NCBI RefSeq assembly: GCF_000350225.1
Contig: NW_005178985.1
Location: 1 to 64,000, forward strand
Origin: Chondrus crispus
Lineage: Eukaryota; Rhodophyta; Florideophyceae; Gigartinales; Gigartinaceae
Reading direction: 5' to 3'
Length of the DNA: 64,000 nt
Shown here: positions 29,265-39,814 of the stretch, in pieces
Layout of the letters: every line of letters begins with the position of its first letter
Position numbering within the stretch: position 1 is the first letter of the stretch
Notes under the pieces: generated by a model
What the model saw: only the letters and a program-made list of their open reading frames with translations
Told to the model about the DNA's origin: nothing
The model's database searches: none
Position numbers and translations under genes: made by a program

Positions 29265-29373
29265 ACGGACCCACGTGTGCCTGCCCGCCACGCACACACG
29301 TGCTGTCAGCGTGCACGCAACCACGTGTAACTGCGCGCACACGCAAACACGTGTTACTGCGCGCATACGCAAC
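29265..29373. repeat. CACGTG tandem repeat, left part (interrupted by Gypsy B)
   Basis: Units of about 26 bp with a CACGTG core followed by TTACTGCGCGCAYACGCAA. Four CACGTG boxes are on this side. The array resumes at 53671 after the nested element, whose target duplication GCAAC is part of the repeat. Confidence 0.85.
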
Positions 29374-30137
29374 TGTGGGAGAACGGGTACCGACCGGTGT
29401 CGGTAAATGTAACGACCCGGAGGGAGATCCCGTAGGGGTGATCAGACGATACTGGAAAGGCAGGGGATAATTCTGCTTGTACAAGGGGTGCGCGTACCGC
29501 CACGGGTGACAGGTGGCGGCGGAATGGCCACGTGTACCGCCGTACGTATAACGTCCTGGTCGGGTACAGTAGACTAGTAGGTCCTAGTGTAGGGGCGTAG
29601 GAATTAGTGTAATGGGAGTGTCAGCCGGGGGAGTCCCAGCTAGCACACGTGGTGCGCGCTCTGTCTGCCAGTACAGGTGGCAGGAGTACCGCCACGTGTG
29701 CCGCTGTACAGGTCACTCCCCGGTGGAGTACAGTAGAGGTACTCCACTGTAGTGATCCAAAGTAGAAGTGGATCACTACTGTACTGCCCGGCCGCCGGAG
29801 GTCGACGTACTTAGGGGCGGGGGCAGTACGCTACCAGAGTAAAAGGGGGTAGCGACCCCCTGGGCGAGAACTGAGGAGAAAGAGGCAGATCGTCCCGTAC
29901 GGGTTATTCTTGAGGGCCGGAAGCACACGCTCCCCAGTTTGGTCGTTCTACGGCCTGGTGGAAGCGTATGCCTATTGAGCCCTATCCCCTCCGGGGCCGC
30001 AACTCCACTCGTCCGTTTACCGGAGTCATAACCGCCGCCCTCAAAGAGAGGTTGGTAGTGTTGTAATTTTACCGCTGCCGTGGACACCCCCTCCGTGACG
30101 GGGTAAAAATCGAACCGGAAGGATCCATATTATTACA
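29374..30137 (+). repeat. 5' LTR of Gypsy B
   Basis: Starts TGTGGGAGAACGGG and ends CCATATTATTACA. It contains CACGTG boxes near 29530 and 29694 and a hairpin around 29750-29784 (GTAGTGATCCA/TGGATCACTAC). Confidence 0.95.
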
Positions 30138-30139
30138 AC

Positions 30140-30157
30140 TGGTCTCCCGACCTAGAA
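30140..30157 (+). promoter_or_regulatory. Primer-binding site of Gypsy B, tRNA-Tyr type
   Basis: TGGTCTCCCGACCTAGAA lies 2 nt after the 5' LTR. The same 18 nt follow the 5' LTR of element C. The complement ends GGGAGACCA, and its acceptor bases TCGGGAG pair with CTCCCGG of the tRNA-Tyr-like sequence at 42642-42607. Confidence 0.8.
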
Positions 30158-30240
30158 ATCTATTTCTAGGATTCTTTTATTGATCTCCGAATCGGACGAC
30201 TGCGATTGGAAGGGATCGAGAATCACCGCCTCGTTTCAAG

Positions 30241-32424
30241 ATGAGTGGACGAGAAGACGCGAGATCGCAGGGGGGCTTCCCCCGAGACGGAAGGGACGAC
30301 GAGTCAGTAAATCGGTCCCAGCTGGGCGGACCAAGTCGCACGGACGGCTCGACAGAGAACGTGGGCTCCGATAGAAGCGCCGAGGCACGAGCGGCGCATG
30401 TGGAGCGCTTGGCCCGCGCAAGGACGCGATCGCAGACCAGAGCGGCATTACCACCGACGCCGGCGGAGGAGCCCCTCGAAGGCCGACAACGCGGAGAGAG
30501 CGAGCCGACCCCGGCCATAACTGGCGACGAACGTCCAAATAGGATGACGATCCACGGCGACGCCTTAGAGGCCCACCCGGACCTAGGGGACCTGACCCAG
30601 AGGGCGGCCCTAAACACGTGGTTGACGGCCGAGCTGGACAAGCGAATCCCGGCTGCCGTGGAGGCGCAATTGACAAGCACGCTCCGAAAGATCGTTGAGG
30701 ATCACAGCCGGACCCTCGTCAGGAGCGCCGTGGACGACGTAGTCGGACGCGGCCCCTTTTGGGACACGATCACGTCAACCGTGGGGGACGTTACCCGGGC
30801 AGAGGTGCGCGCTCGAGCGCCGCCGGCAGAGCGACTGCCGTTGGCGGCAACGGACGTATTACCGCCGTCGCTGATGCTTGGGAACGCGCGGCCGCAATAC
30901 CCTCATATGAGACGTGAGACCCCGTGGGATGGAGAAGAGCGCGATGGCCGACTTCAAACCCAAGAGATGGGACAGCCACCCGCGTTTCCGCTCGGGGCCG
31001 GTCGCGTAGTGCTGCCGACGCAGAAGTACCGGAGAAAGACCAAGGGCAAGGGATACGAGACCGACGGATCGGAAGCTAGTGATGTCACGAGGGACGAAAC
31101 AGACTCCTCTGGGGACGATTTCGAAGTGGACGTGAGGCATGTGCGTCGGATTCGCCCCCTAAACGACCTCTTTAAAAAGGTCATGGATTACCGCCGGTAT
31201 CGGCTGCACAACCGTTCGGGACGATACAACGCCAAAGTTGCCAGCACGGTTTCGAGGGCCGGGAAGCGGATGGCTCTTCAGATGAAGGGCGTAACCTTCA
31301 GTGGAGACGACCCGATTGCGGTGCTAAATTTCCTCTCCAGGTTTACGGCGGCGAGCAATCAGAACGGCGTGCATGAGGGAGCGGCTCTCTGGTGCTTCCA
31401 GTTCTTCATGACTGGCACGGCCTTGGCAAAGGTGCAGACCCGTATTGTGGGGGAGTCTGGTGTAGCCGACGCCCGTAGGGACGAAGTGTTGTCGTCCTAT
31501 CCGGAGGTCGTCAATTACCTCCTCAGGACATACGCGACGAATGAAGTCATTGCAGAAGCCTACGCCGAGATAACGAACTTTATACAGAGTTCGGGGATGT
31601 CCGAGACGGAGTATGGCGACTGTCTCGAGAGAAAAGCCCTCCGCTGTCGAAATGTCTTCTCCGATAATCGGCTCAAGTCGCTCTTCGCAGAGGGCCTTCT
31701 CCCGGCAATTCGTACGCAGGTGCGTCACCACCTCACGACGCATCCCGGCATAGCTTTTACGGAGCTAACGCGGTACGCCGAGGGCATGGGGACGGCCTAC
31801 CGGGGCGGAAAGAATTACCCGGCAACCGCAGGGAGCCGGGACCGCTCGGGCCACCGGACAGGACGCCAGCACCGTAGCCTGCTCCCCTCAGAAGAATCGT
31901 CCGAACCGGGTCCCCTCGAAGAAGTGGATGTTTTCTCGGAGCGCCCGCTCGCGAAGGCTGTCGAGACGGCCGCGTTCCCCTCGCCCCCAGGGACACGCAC
32001 GACATACTTCACAGCCTCTCCGGGTTCGACGGCACCAGACGGTGGGAGCAGTATGTGTCCCAAGCCAAATACACCCCCTTGGGGAGGAGACGCCTGGCAT
32101 TGGGAACCGCCTCAACAGGACGCGAGCAGCGGAACGCCCTGCTGCCTGTGCCTTCTGCGGGAGAGACCCTGCTGTCATGGGATGTCGCCGGACGTCCGAG
32201 CTCGGATTTTGGCCCAACGGGAGACAAACTTCCAACAGAGACGCACCCAGAGGAATTACAGCCCTGGGGGACGGGCTCGTAGCTCGCCAAGGGCGAATTC
32301 GTCACGGAGTTTCCGGACAACCCCGTTTCCGGGGGCCCGGCAGGGGACCCAGATTATTGAACCGGGCGCGTATTCCGGCGGCGCCCACGGAAGGAGACCG
32401 AGAAACGACAGGGAGGCAGCGTAG
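30241..32424 (+). CDS. Gag of Gypsy B
   Basis: 727 residues from the ATG 83 bp after the primer-binding site. The N-terminal third is charged and Arg-rich. The capsid-like retrotransposon gag domain spans about residues 300-520 (RIRPLNDLFKKVMDYRRYRL; FSGDDPIAVLNFLSRFTAAS; EVVNYLLRTYATNEVIAEAY). In this frame the nucleocapsid finger is not standard (CCLCLLRERPCCHG near 640). In the +1 frame over the same bases one reads CAFCGRDPAVMGC, so a frameshift may have damaged the C-terminal part. Pol lies in the -1 frame and is open through the gag stop, as expected for -1 frameshift expression; no standard slippery heptamer was found. Confidence 0.9.
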   Translation: MSGREDARSQGGFPRDGRDDESVNRSQLGGPSRTDGSTENVGSDRSAEARAAHVERLARARTRSQTRAALPPTPAEEPLEGRQRGESEPTPAITGDERPNRMTIHGDALEAHPDLGDLTQRAALNTWLTAELDKRIPAAVEAQLTSTLRKIVEDHSRTLVRSAVDDVVGRGPFWDTITSTVGDVTRAEVRARAPPAERLPLAATDVLPPSLMLGNARPQYPHMRRETPWDGEERDGRLQTQEMGQPPAFPLGAGRVVLPTQKYRRKTKGKGYETDGSEASDVTRDETDSSGDDFEVDVRHVRRIRPLNDLFKKVMDYRRYRLHNRSGRYNAKVASTVSRAGKRMALQMKGVTFSGDDPIAVLNFLSRFTAASNQNGVHEGAALWCFQFFMTGTALAKVQTRIVGESGVADARRDEVLSSYPEVVNYLLRTYATNEVIAEAYAEITNFIQSSGMSETEYGDCLERKALRCRNVFSDNRLKSLFAEGLLPAIRTQVRHHLTTHPGIAFTELTRYAEGMGTAYRGGKNYPATAGSRDRSGHRTGRQHRSLLPSEESSEPGPLEEVDVFSERPLAKAVETAAFPSPPGTRTTYFTASPGSTAPDGGSSMCPKPNTPPWGGDAWHWEPPQQDASSGTPCCLCLLRERPCCHGMSPDVRARILAQRETNFQQRRTQRNYSPGGRARSSPRANSSRSFRTTPFPGARQGTQIIEPGAYSGGAHGRRPRNDREAA

Positions 32425-32603
32425 AGGCTTCTGTCTCCCTTAAACCGAGCCTCGTCCGGAGGGGAGCACCGTCGACCCGAAGGACACACCGGCACCGGCA
32501 GAAGGGAAAGCCTCGTGGTAATAATGTAGCAAGAGACCCGGTTTGCCTCCTGACAAAGGAGAACTATAAATTAGACCTGTCAGTCGGATGCCGACCGACG
32601 GTT

Positions 32604-35600
32604 ATGTTTCCTATCAGGGGTGTCCTAGACACTGGAGCCGGCCCTCACATTATCCACGAGCGCGTCCTTCCCCCGAATTGGAGAGAGAACGCGGCGAGGA
32701 AACCGACCCCACGAATAACGGACGCTTCGAAGAATGCAATGGCTCTTAGCGGAGTGGTGGTGCTACACGTCCGAATTGGAAATATGACCACGAGGACGCA
32801 TTTTTTAGTGGCGAGCAACCTAGGGGTGAGCGCCATTTTGGGGACGGAGTTTATCGATCGCCATGTGAGGGGCATCTTGCCAAAAGAGAGGCGAGTTTTC
32901 TTCCGCAATAGAGGAACTGTGACCCTGCTGGGGAGCGCCCCGGGGCCCGAAGGGAATCGGAAAACTATGGGGAACCTGCCGACACGGACGAGATCCAACA
33001 AGGTGCGGGTGGCTAAGCAGATTGTGCTGCCACCGATGTCACAAGCGCCGGTATTGGTAAACACCGAGGCAAGAGGCCTGGTGTTCCTCCAGTGTCACCG
33101 GAAAACGGTTAAGAAGAACCTCAGCCTGATGGCGAACGGGGTAATGGAGTCCACAGGGCTCCCGTTTTGGGTCTGCATGAGCAATTTCCGTGATCGGCCG
33201 GTACGGATTCCGAAGGGAGCTGTCATAGGGCTCGCATTACCGGCTCCCCAAGCGGTGCTGACGATAACATCCCAACAGGCTCAAGAGCTGGGCCTCGACC
33301 CCTTTGGTGGTCCACCCTCGCCGGGACGGGAAGAAGGAAAAGTTGGTGAGGAGCGAAGTAGTCAACCGGATCACTGGACGGAGCAGCTAGAGATAGGCGC
33401 CGAATACCAGACCCATAGGACTCGAATTGTGGACCTGTTACGGGAGTTCGAAGACATGTGGTCCGGGCGATTGGGGACCATAGCGAGCGCCAAGCATCGG
33501 ATAGACCTCGAGGATGGCGCCCGGCCTGTTTATCAGCCCCCTTATGGGGCGGGGCATCAATCCAGAGCCGTCGAGAAGACCGAGATTGAGCAGATGTTAA
33601 AAGAGGGGGTCATTGAGCCATCCAGCTCAGAATGGGCTAGCCCCGTAGTCCTGGTGCCAAAGAAAGACGGCACCCTACGCTTTTGTGTGGACTACTGGCG
33701 CCTCAATGCGTTGACCCGTCTGGACTCCCACCTCATTCCGCGGATGGACGAATGCATTGACTCCTTTGGGGACGCCACCATCTTCTCCACCCTCGACTGC
33801 AACAGCGGGTACTGGCAAGTCGAGGTGGATAAAGCTGACAAGAATAAGACGACGTTCACGTCCCATATGGGGTTGTACCGATTCATCCGGATGCCGTTTG
33901 GTCTGAAGAACGCCCCAGCGACTTTCCAAAGGGCGGTGGACATTATCCTGTCACGGGTTAGATGGCAATACGCGTTGGTGTATCTCCACGACGTTATCGT
34001 ATACTCCAAGACCTTACAGGAGCACTTCACCCACATGAGGACGATCTTGGGGATGTTAAAAGATGCGGGAGTGTCCCTCAAACTCCCCAAGTGCCATTTC
34101 TTTCAAACCTCGGTGGACTATCTGGGTCACGTTATTCGACCTGGAAAGTCGGAGGTGAGCTCACGAACGTGCGAAGCAATCCGGCAGGCCAAGGCGCCAA
34201 CAACCCAGACGGGAATCCGTTCCTTTATCGGTCTCTATATCGTATTTCGGCGCTTTGTGCCAAACTTTGCACGCATTGCAACCCCCTTGAATCGCAAACT
34301 CGAGAAAGGACAGCCCGCAAAATTCGGCGACCTCACGGACGAAGAGCACGAGGCGTTCGACGAGCTGAAACGTCGTCTCACGTCACCTCCAATCCTGGCA
34401 CTGCCCAAGCAGAAAGGGGGCTACAAATTGGACACAGACGCATGTGACCATCAGGTGGGATGCACTTTCCTGCAGGACCAACAGGGTCCTGTTTACGTCC
34501 CAATTGGGTATTGGAGTCGAGCCCTGACGAAGCAGGAGCGCGACTACACTACGACGGAAAAGGAATGTTTGGCCATTGTTTGGGCTATTCTCCTCCTGCG
34601 GCCGTACCTGGAGGGACAAAGATTTACCGTTCGAACGGACCACGATTCCCTGAGATGGGTCCTGAACCTAGCCGATGCCAAGGGACGACTAGCCCGCTGG
34701 CGCCTCCGGCTATCGGAATACGACTTCATAGTCGAACACCGTGCCGGGATTAAAAACCAGGCAGCCGACGCTCTCTCGCCGCTTGAGACGACCGGATTGG
34801 ATACTTCGACCGTGAGGGATGAAATACCTTGCTACGTGATAGACGAAGACGTACAAGGAGATTTACTGTCCTCCAAGGGCGTGACACCTCGTTATCCCGG
34901 CAACCCGGACGTGATGACTCTCGCGCATGATGATGCCGAGATATTGCCCGTGATGCAAGACGACCTAATTAGGGGGCAGAAGACAGACTTGTATTGTAAG
35001 GCCATGATGGAAGAGGTCGGGAAATCGGGAACGCAGTTCGAGGTCAATAAACACGGCCTCCTGTGCCGGCGCACACCCTTGGACGGGAGTATACAGATCG
35101 TGGTCCCGGCGTCCCTGAGGGCGAGAATCTCCTTCTTGAGTCATTACCCGAGATTACAGGGACACCCCGGCACGAGCAAGATGTACGAGACAATGAGGCG
35201 TCTGTACTACTGGCCTCATATGGCTTCGGACGTCCAACAGACGGTCGCCGACTGCCGGTCGTGCGCCCGCGTGAGGGGAACGCAATATCGCCAGCAGAAG
35301 ATGCTAACGTTGTTCCCCGCCGCCGGGCCGCTAGAATTCGTCCCCATGGACCTGTATGGACCCTTGCCAAAAACCCCACACGGGAACCGCCACATATTGG
35401 TCATCACGGACCGCTTTACCAAGCTGTGCCGCGCTACACCGCTTCGGACGACTCAAACTCAGCAGGTTGCCCAGACCTTCCTTGACGCGTGGGTGTACCC
35501 GTATGGCATGCCGGATACACTACTGACCGACAACGGACCCCAGTTCACAGCTAAATTCTTCGAAGCTGTATGCGGCCTTCTCGGAATTCGGCACGTGCTC

Positions 35601-36536
35601 ACGACGGCCTATCATCCGCAAACTAACGGTCAGGCCAAGAGGTTCAACCGGACGTTGGCGACCCGATTGCGGCATTACGTCTCCGAACACCAACGGGACT
35701 GGGACGATTACGTACAACCCCTGACGTACGCGTACAATATGCAGGTTCACAAGTCGACGGGTACGACCCCCTTTGACCTCATCTTGACGCGGCACCCACC
35801 AGGGATATCGGTCCAAGCTCCTTCTAGCGCCATACCGTCCCAACATGGGAGTGAACCGACATCGGCACAAATGAAGCGCATCACCCTACAGCTGGTGCGG
35901 AAGATTCTCTCCCGCGCGGGTACCAAGTTGACACACGCCCAAGCACATAACAAGAGAAATTTCGACAAGGCCGTAAGGACGTTACCCTCCTTCGAGGTCG
36001 GACAGGAGGTCTTTCTCGACAGACCCCCGGATTTTTCCGCGACGCCGCTCGAGAATGAGGACGGCCACCGGAAACTCCTTCCTAAAACGACAGGTCCCTA
36101 TAGGGTCATAAAGGCGCCAGTGGACGGAGACACCGTCACGATTGTGCGCAACGGTCTCTTGGATGCAGTATCCATAAACCGTGTGACAAAGGTGCCGCAA
36201 CCCTCCGTCCCGAAGGCCCCATCGTCCGTAAGGTCGACGCCCATGGCCATACCCCCGGCAAGCGAAACCACACCACCCGAAAGGGCCTCCGTATCACGGT
36301 CCACCCCGGCGGTCTCCATCAACCCGGACAGCGAGGTCCCCGTCCATCTGGACCCCGCTGAGGCCGAAGCGGTTACAGAGCACGCCATAGACCGCATCGT
36401 CGCCCATGGCGAGTCAGACGACGGCTCCGCACTTTATCGCGTCCGATGGTTCGGCTATAGCCCCAAAGAGAACACCTGGGAGCGAGCGAGTAACCTCCCA
36501 GAGAATTTCATCCGCCGATACCGAGCTAGACAATGA
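32604..36536 (+). CDS. Pol of Gypsy B: protease, RT, RNase H, integrase, chromodomain
   Basis: 1310 residues from ATG 32604; the frame is open further upstream across the gag stop. Protease: GVLDTGAGPHI near residue 8. RT: PVVLVPKKDGTLRFCVDY near 350, then LVYLHDVIVYSK at 457-468, where the YxDD box reads YLHD (His462 in place of the first catalytic Asp). RNase H: GYKLDTDACDHQVGCTF and YTTTEKECLAIVWAI. Integrase: an HHCC finger (HYPRLQGHPGTSKM, DCRSCARVRG), PMDLYGPL, LLTDNGPQFTAKF, and NGQAKRFNRTL, with Lys1012 where the catalytic Glu belongs. The last 55 residues are a chromodomain (YRVRWFGYSPKENTWERASN). The frame is intact but two active sites are lost. Confidence 0.95.
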   Translation: MFPIRGVLDTGAGPHIIHERVLPPNWRENAARKPTPRITDASKNAMALSGVVVLHVRIGNMTTRTHFLVASNLGVSAILGTEFIDRHVRGILPKERRVFFRNRGTVTLLGSAPGPEGNRKTMGNLPTRTRSNKVRVAKQIVLPPMSQAPVLVNTEARGLVFLQCHRKTVKKNLSLMANGVMESTGLPFWVCMSNFRDRPVRIPKGAVIGLALPAPQAVLTITSQQAQELGLDPFGGPPSPGREEGKVGEERSSQPDHWTEQLEIGAEYQTHRTRIVDLLREFEDMWSGRLGTIASAKHRIDLEDGARPVYQPPYGAGHQSRAVEKTEIEQMLKEGVIEPSSSEWASPVVLVPKKDGTLRFCVDYWRLNALTRLDSHLIPRMDECIDSFGDATIFSTLDCNSGYWQVEVDKADKNKTTFTSHMGLYRFIRMPFGLKNAPATFQRAVDIILSRVRWQYALVYLHDVIVYSKTLQEHFTHMRTILGMLKDAGVSLKLPKCHFFQTSVDYLGHVIRPGKSEVSSRTCEAIRQAKAPTTQTGIRSFIGLYIVFRRFVPNFARIATPLNRKLEKGQPAKFGDLTDEEHEAFDELKRRLTSPPILALPKQKGGYKLDTDACDHQVGCTFLQDQQGPVYVPIGYWSRALTKQERDYTTTEKECLAIVWAILLLRPYLEGQRFTVRTDHDSLRWVLNLADAKGRLARWRLRLSEYDFIVEHRAGIKNQAADALSPLETTGLDTSTVRDEIPCYVIDEDVQGDLLSSKGVTPRYPGNPDVMTLAHDDAEILPVMQDDLIRGQKTDLYCKAMMEEVGKSGTQFEVNKHGLLCRRTPLDGSIQIVVPASLRARISFLSHYPRLQGHPGTSKMYETMRRLYYWPHMASDVQQTVADCRSCARVRGTQYRQQKMLTLFPAAGPLEFVPMDLYGPLPKTPHGNRHILVITDRFTKLCRATPLRTTQTQQVAQTFLDAWVYPYGMPDTLLTDNGPQFTAKFFEAVCGLLGIRHVLTTAYHPQTNGQAKRFNRTLATRLRHYVSEHQRDWDDYVQPLTYAYNMQVHKSTGTTPFDLILTRHPPGISVQAPSSAIPSQHGSEPTSAQMKRITLQLVRKILSRAGTKLTHAQAHNKRNFDKAVRTLPSFEVGQEVFLDRPPDFSATPLENEDGHRKLLPKTTGPYRVIKAPVDGDTVTIVRNGLLDAVSINRVTKVPQPSVPKAPSSVRSTPMAIPPASETTPPERASVSRSTPAVSINPDSEVPVHLDPAEAEAVTEHAIDRIVAHGESDDGSALYRVRWFGYSPKENTWERASNLPENFIRRYRARQ

Positions 36537-36966
36537 CCGAGACGTTCGGTCCAAGAAGAGGGGGGAAGGAAGAAAGAATGAAGTGTACGGAAAGGATGAG
36601 ATTTTTTGCGCAAAAATCGCCAACACCCAATGGGGACGCGCCGTGGGACAGAGGCGGCGGTTTGAGGCACGAAGATTTGAGGGAACGTCCAATGGGAGCT
36701 CGTTAATTTACAAGGACAAGCCTCGAAGACGAGAAAACCAGGCACGTTTTACTGGCAAAAAGGCCGATTTTTAGTGCAAAGGAAAAACCCGATCGGGCAG
36801 TCCCTAGCCTAACGAAGGCGAAGTCCGGACCCCACATGGATATTAATGACGCACGAACGACCCATCATGGACGCAGCGACGAGGATTGCAGCTGGAAGAA
36901 ACCCTGTACGGGAGAGCGTACGAAGGAAGACAACCGCGAGGAGGACGAAAGAAATGCGAAGGCAGT
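36537..36966. other. Spacer between pol and antisense ORF of Gypsy B
   Basis: Purine-rich directly after the pol stop (GAAGAGGGGGGAAGGAAG), then mixed. Nothing recognisable was seen. Confidence 0.4.
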
Positions 36967-38231
36967 TTATTTGGAGGTAGGAGTACCCGGACGAGGACGC
37001 TTACGAGAAGGGGCGCCAGCAGAATTGGAGGCTGACGCCCCGTCGGCCCCGCTACCGGCAGAACGGTCAGGCTCGAGCCCGAACCCGACGAGGACGTCCG
37101 AAATAGCGCCGTCGGTCACGTCCCGAACGCGGGTCTGCAGAATCCCGCTAGGGGCAGACTGAACCTCATTCAGAGCCGAACGGGTACGCTCAAGGGTATG
37201 AGAGTCCCGTAGGAGAGTCGCCGCTTGACGAAGGACGGCCGGAACCGTAGCAGCCGGTTCAGCCCCAGAGGTCTGGACATTCTCAAGATACTCTTGCCAA
37301 GCTGCCCTGAGGTCTTCATCCACAATGGGCCGTACGTCCACTTGGTCGAACGTCTCCAGGACGAGTTCGGGCCTTGCGGCGACGAAGCTAGCCGTCGCAC
37401 CGGCAGGCGGGCTGAAGGCAGGAACTTCAACGATGTCCTCCACAACCGCAGCGGCCGATTGGGTCGAGACAGCCCCGCGACTGTTCGGAGGAAAAATCGG
37501 AACGGCATCCGCGGCGACCTCAGGAGGATGAAAGCACTCCGGAACGAATCCTTTCCCTCGGGGGTAATAATCAGCGACTTCCAATACCGGCCAGGGGGAG
37601 CGACGAGGCTCGGGAAGGACGACCCGAGTGGGATATGCTTTGCCGTCGTCATGCCCACCAGGGTGACGCGGCATAGGCGCGAACCGGTCGGTCTCATAGT
37701 CGTACCAAAGGAACCCCGGGGTCTTCGTCCAATCGGTTTCGGCGGCGTATCGCAACAGCGTCTCCGTCTCCTGAGGGTCGAATTCCGTTTCTCGGACGAT
37801 ATTCTGTACGCCGAGCTCGGCGACGTACGAAATAAGCCCGGTAGGCAGAGGCATCAGCCGACCCACAGGGAAAGCGATACCGTGGTCGTGGAAGAGACGC
37901 CAGTCACGGCTCTTGGCGTTCATCTGAATCCCGTAGCGGGCGGCGTGAAGGAAGGCCATGACGGACGATACGGCCCACTCGACGGCGACGATCTGCCAAA
38001 GCCATGCACGTAGGCGACTCTTCTGAAGGTCCAGACTACCGTGATACGCCTAAACGGTTGGCGTGGGCACGCAGAGCGACCGAGGGACGTCCCAATAGAA
38101 GGGTTGTGGTGGCACGCGGATGTAGTAGTTCTGCCGGAGTCGGGAAGGCATGTCGAAGAATTCCAAATTATGCCACCCATAGAAGAACCACTGCGTATTC
38201 CGAACACGGGACTCGTCGGAACAGTTGTCGC
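36967..38231 (-). CDS. Antisense ORF of Gypsy B, C-terminal part (continued from 51705-52472)
   Basis: On the strand opposite pol, between pol and the 3' LTR. Joined in frame across the C insertion, this frame continues from 51705 at 38226. It runs 58 codons to an amber TAG at 38050-38052, then 360 further codons without a stop to 36967. After the amber the frame holds an ATG at 37959 (MAFLHAARYGIQMNAKSRDW). Visible traits: Trp and Tyr rich stretches (TQWFFYGWHNLEFFDM, GFLWYDYETDRFAPMPRH), a middle rich in Pro and acids, an Ala and Glu rich helical part (DEDLRAAWQEYLENVQ) and a basic tail (PSRKRPRPGTPTSK) that could be a nuclear signal. No family is recognised. Confidence 0.6.
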
Positions 38232-39299
38232 TGTAGTGCAATGCGCCTGTTAGGCAGAGACCAAGGTCCGACGGTCCAACACAAACAACAGCAACAAAAA
38301 CAACAACTGCCAACGGCACAGCGCTACGGAGTGTTCGAAGCTCCCTGTCCTCTTTAAGCGGGTTTGCGGCCCGCAGTAGCTCGGATCCCTGATAGGGGGG
38401 GCAAAGAAAAGGGCCCAGCCCGGGATCGGTAAATGGTGGTAGAGACTTGTAAAGGCAGCTGCTCGAAGAGTTCGGAGGGGTGTTTAGGTAAACCTGGTCC
38501 GATGGGTCGTAAATCCAATGCTCGAAGAGCGCCTTGTACACCTTATACCCTTGATAAGGTCTTCGACGGGGACGTCGCAACGTAGCCCGTCGGGAAAGAA
38601 GAAAACGTAGCAGCGCTACACCGTCGTACTGCCCGATGGCAAAGTACCAACAACGGATCGGTCGCAACCAGATTCCGATGGAACCAACACTGAGAAAAGC
38701 ACTACTGGTGCACCAACACAGAAGCCCGATGGCAAATGACGTCACGTTGCGGATCGCAATCCTACAAGGTGGGACCAACTCAAGATTAAGGGAAATTAGG
38801 ATAGGGAAATAAAGGAAAATTGATAAGGGAAAAGGGGACCCCCGAGCGCAAAGGATAAAGTAATCTGTAGTTAAAGGGAATGTCTTGTGAAAGACAGACT
38901 TCAACCAAGGCGATATCAGACTCTGGCAACTCGGGCTCGATTGGGAAATAAAGGAAAAAGGAATGGGATCCCCGAGCGCTGAAGGATGCCGTAGGCTTAG
39001 GTAAAAGGGAGCGTCTTGGTAGAGACGGACTTCGACCAAGGCGACATTCAACTCCGGCAACTCGGGTTACCTTTACTGACTTGGTCGTCAGAGGGCTAAG
39101 GTATATATCGCCCCGCCGGAGCCACTACAGTAGCTCTTGTCGCTAGATCCTAGATCTAATCTAATGTTAAATAACTAATATGCAACTAATTAAAATTAAT
39201 AATTAAAATAATAAAGTGAAATGATTTCCACTTTTGCTTGTCATACCCCATCATTTTCATTTCTTTTCACCCCCCTTCTCAGGTGCATATTGCACTACA
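38232..39299 (-). repeat. 3' LTR of Gypsy C
   Basis: Boundaries are set by comparison with 50636-51704 and by the TSD. Read on the minus strand, the tract AGAAGGGGGTTA before it (39300-39311) is the probable polypurine tract. Confidence 0.96.
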
Positions 39300-39424
39300 T
39301 AACCCCCTTCTGAGCGCCCTTGCGCAACGCCCAGCCATCGTATAATCTCCTGCCGCTGCTGACCGTGTTTCCCGGTCATCAATCACTCTGGGCGGCGTTC
39401 TAGCAAGGGTAAGACGAAAATACC

Positions 39425-39814
39425 ATGCTTCCTTCTCCATCGGAACACTCGGACGATAGTGTCACCCGTAGATGTCCGGGTTTTGGCTTTCCTCGCAAGT
39501 ACGAAGTGCCCCGGGGTCTTTCTTCCATACCCCGTCTACCCCCTGTTACCATCCCTGCCGAGCCGGCCTTCCATCCGGGCCACCATTTCTCTTGGGTAGC
39601 TCGCCGTCATCCTTCGCTCGAGGAGCTGCAGAACAAAACCATGCGTGATAACGCAGCCCTGTTTGCTTCTGCTCAATGGTTCTCCTCTGTGGGCGTCCGC
39701 GACCTCGACGGCATCAAAAATAATTTCGCCGATGATGCGGGCATGTTGCCCGGTAACCTCCCTTTGCAGGCCATTCACACCTTTGACTGGCGCGCCCGCA
39801 TGACAGTCGACTAG
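39425..39814 (+). CDS. Antisense ORF next to the 3' LTR of Gypsy C, unknown
   Basis: 129 codons from ATG, on the strand opposite to the element, 125 bp from the 3' LTR. Composition is not low-complexity (HPSLEELQNKTMRDNAALFA, FSSVGVRDLDGIKNNFADDA). No family is recognised and no similarity to the antisense ORF of B is evident. It is short enough to be chance, but its place matches that of B and E. Confidence 0.35.
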   Translation: MLPSPSEHSDDSVTRRCPGFGFPRKYEVPRGLSSIPRLPPVTIPAEPAFHPGHHFSWVARRHPSLEELQNKTMRDNAALFASAQWFSSVGVRDLDGIKNNFADDAGMLPGNLPLQAIHTFDWRARMTVD

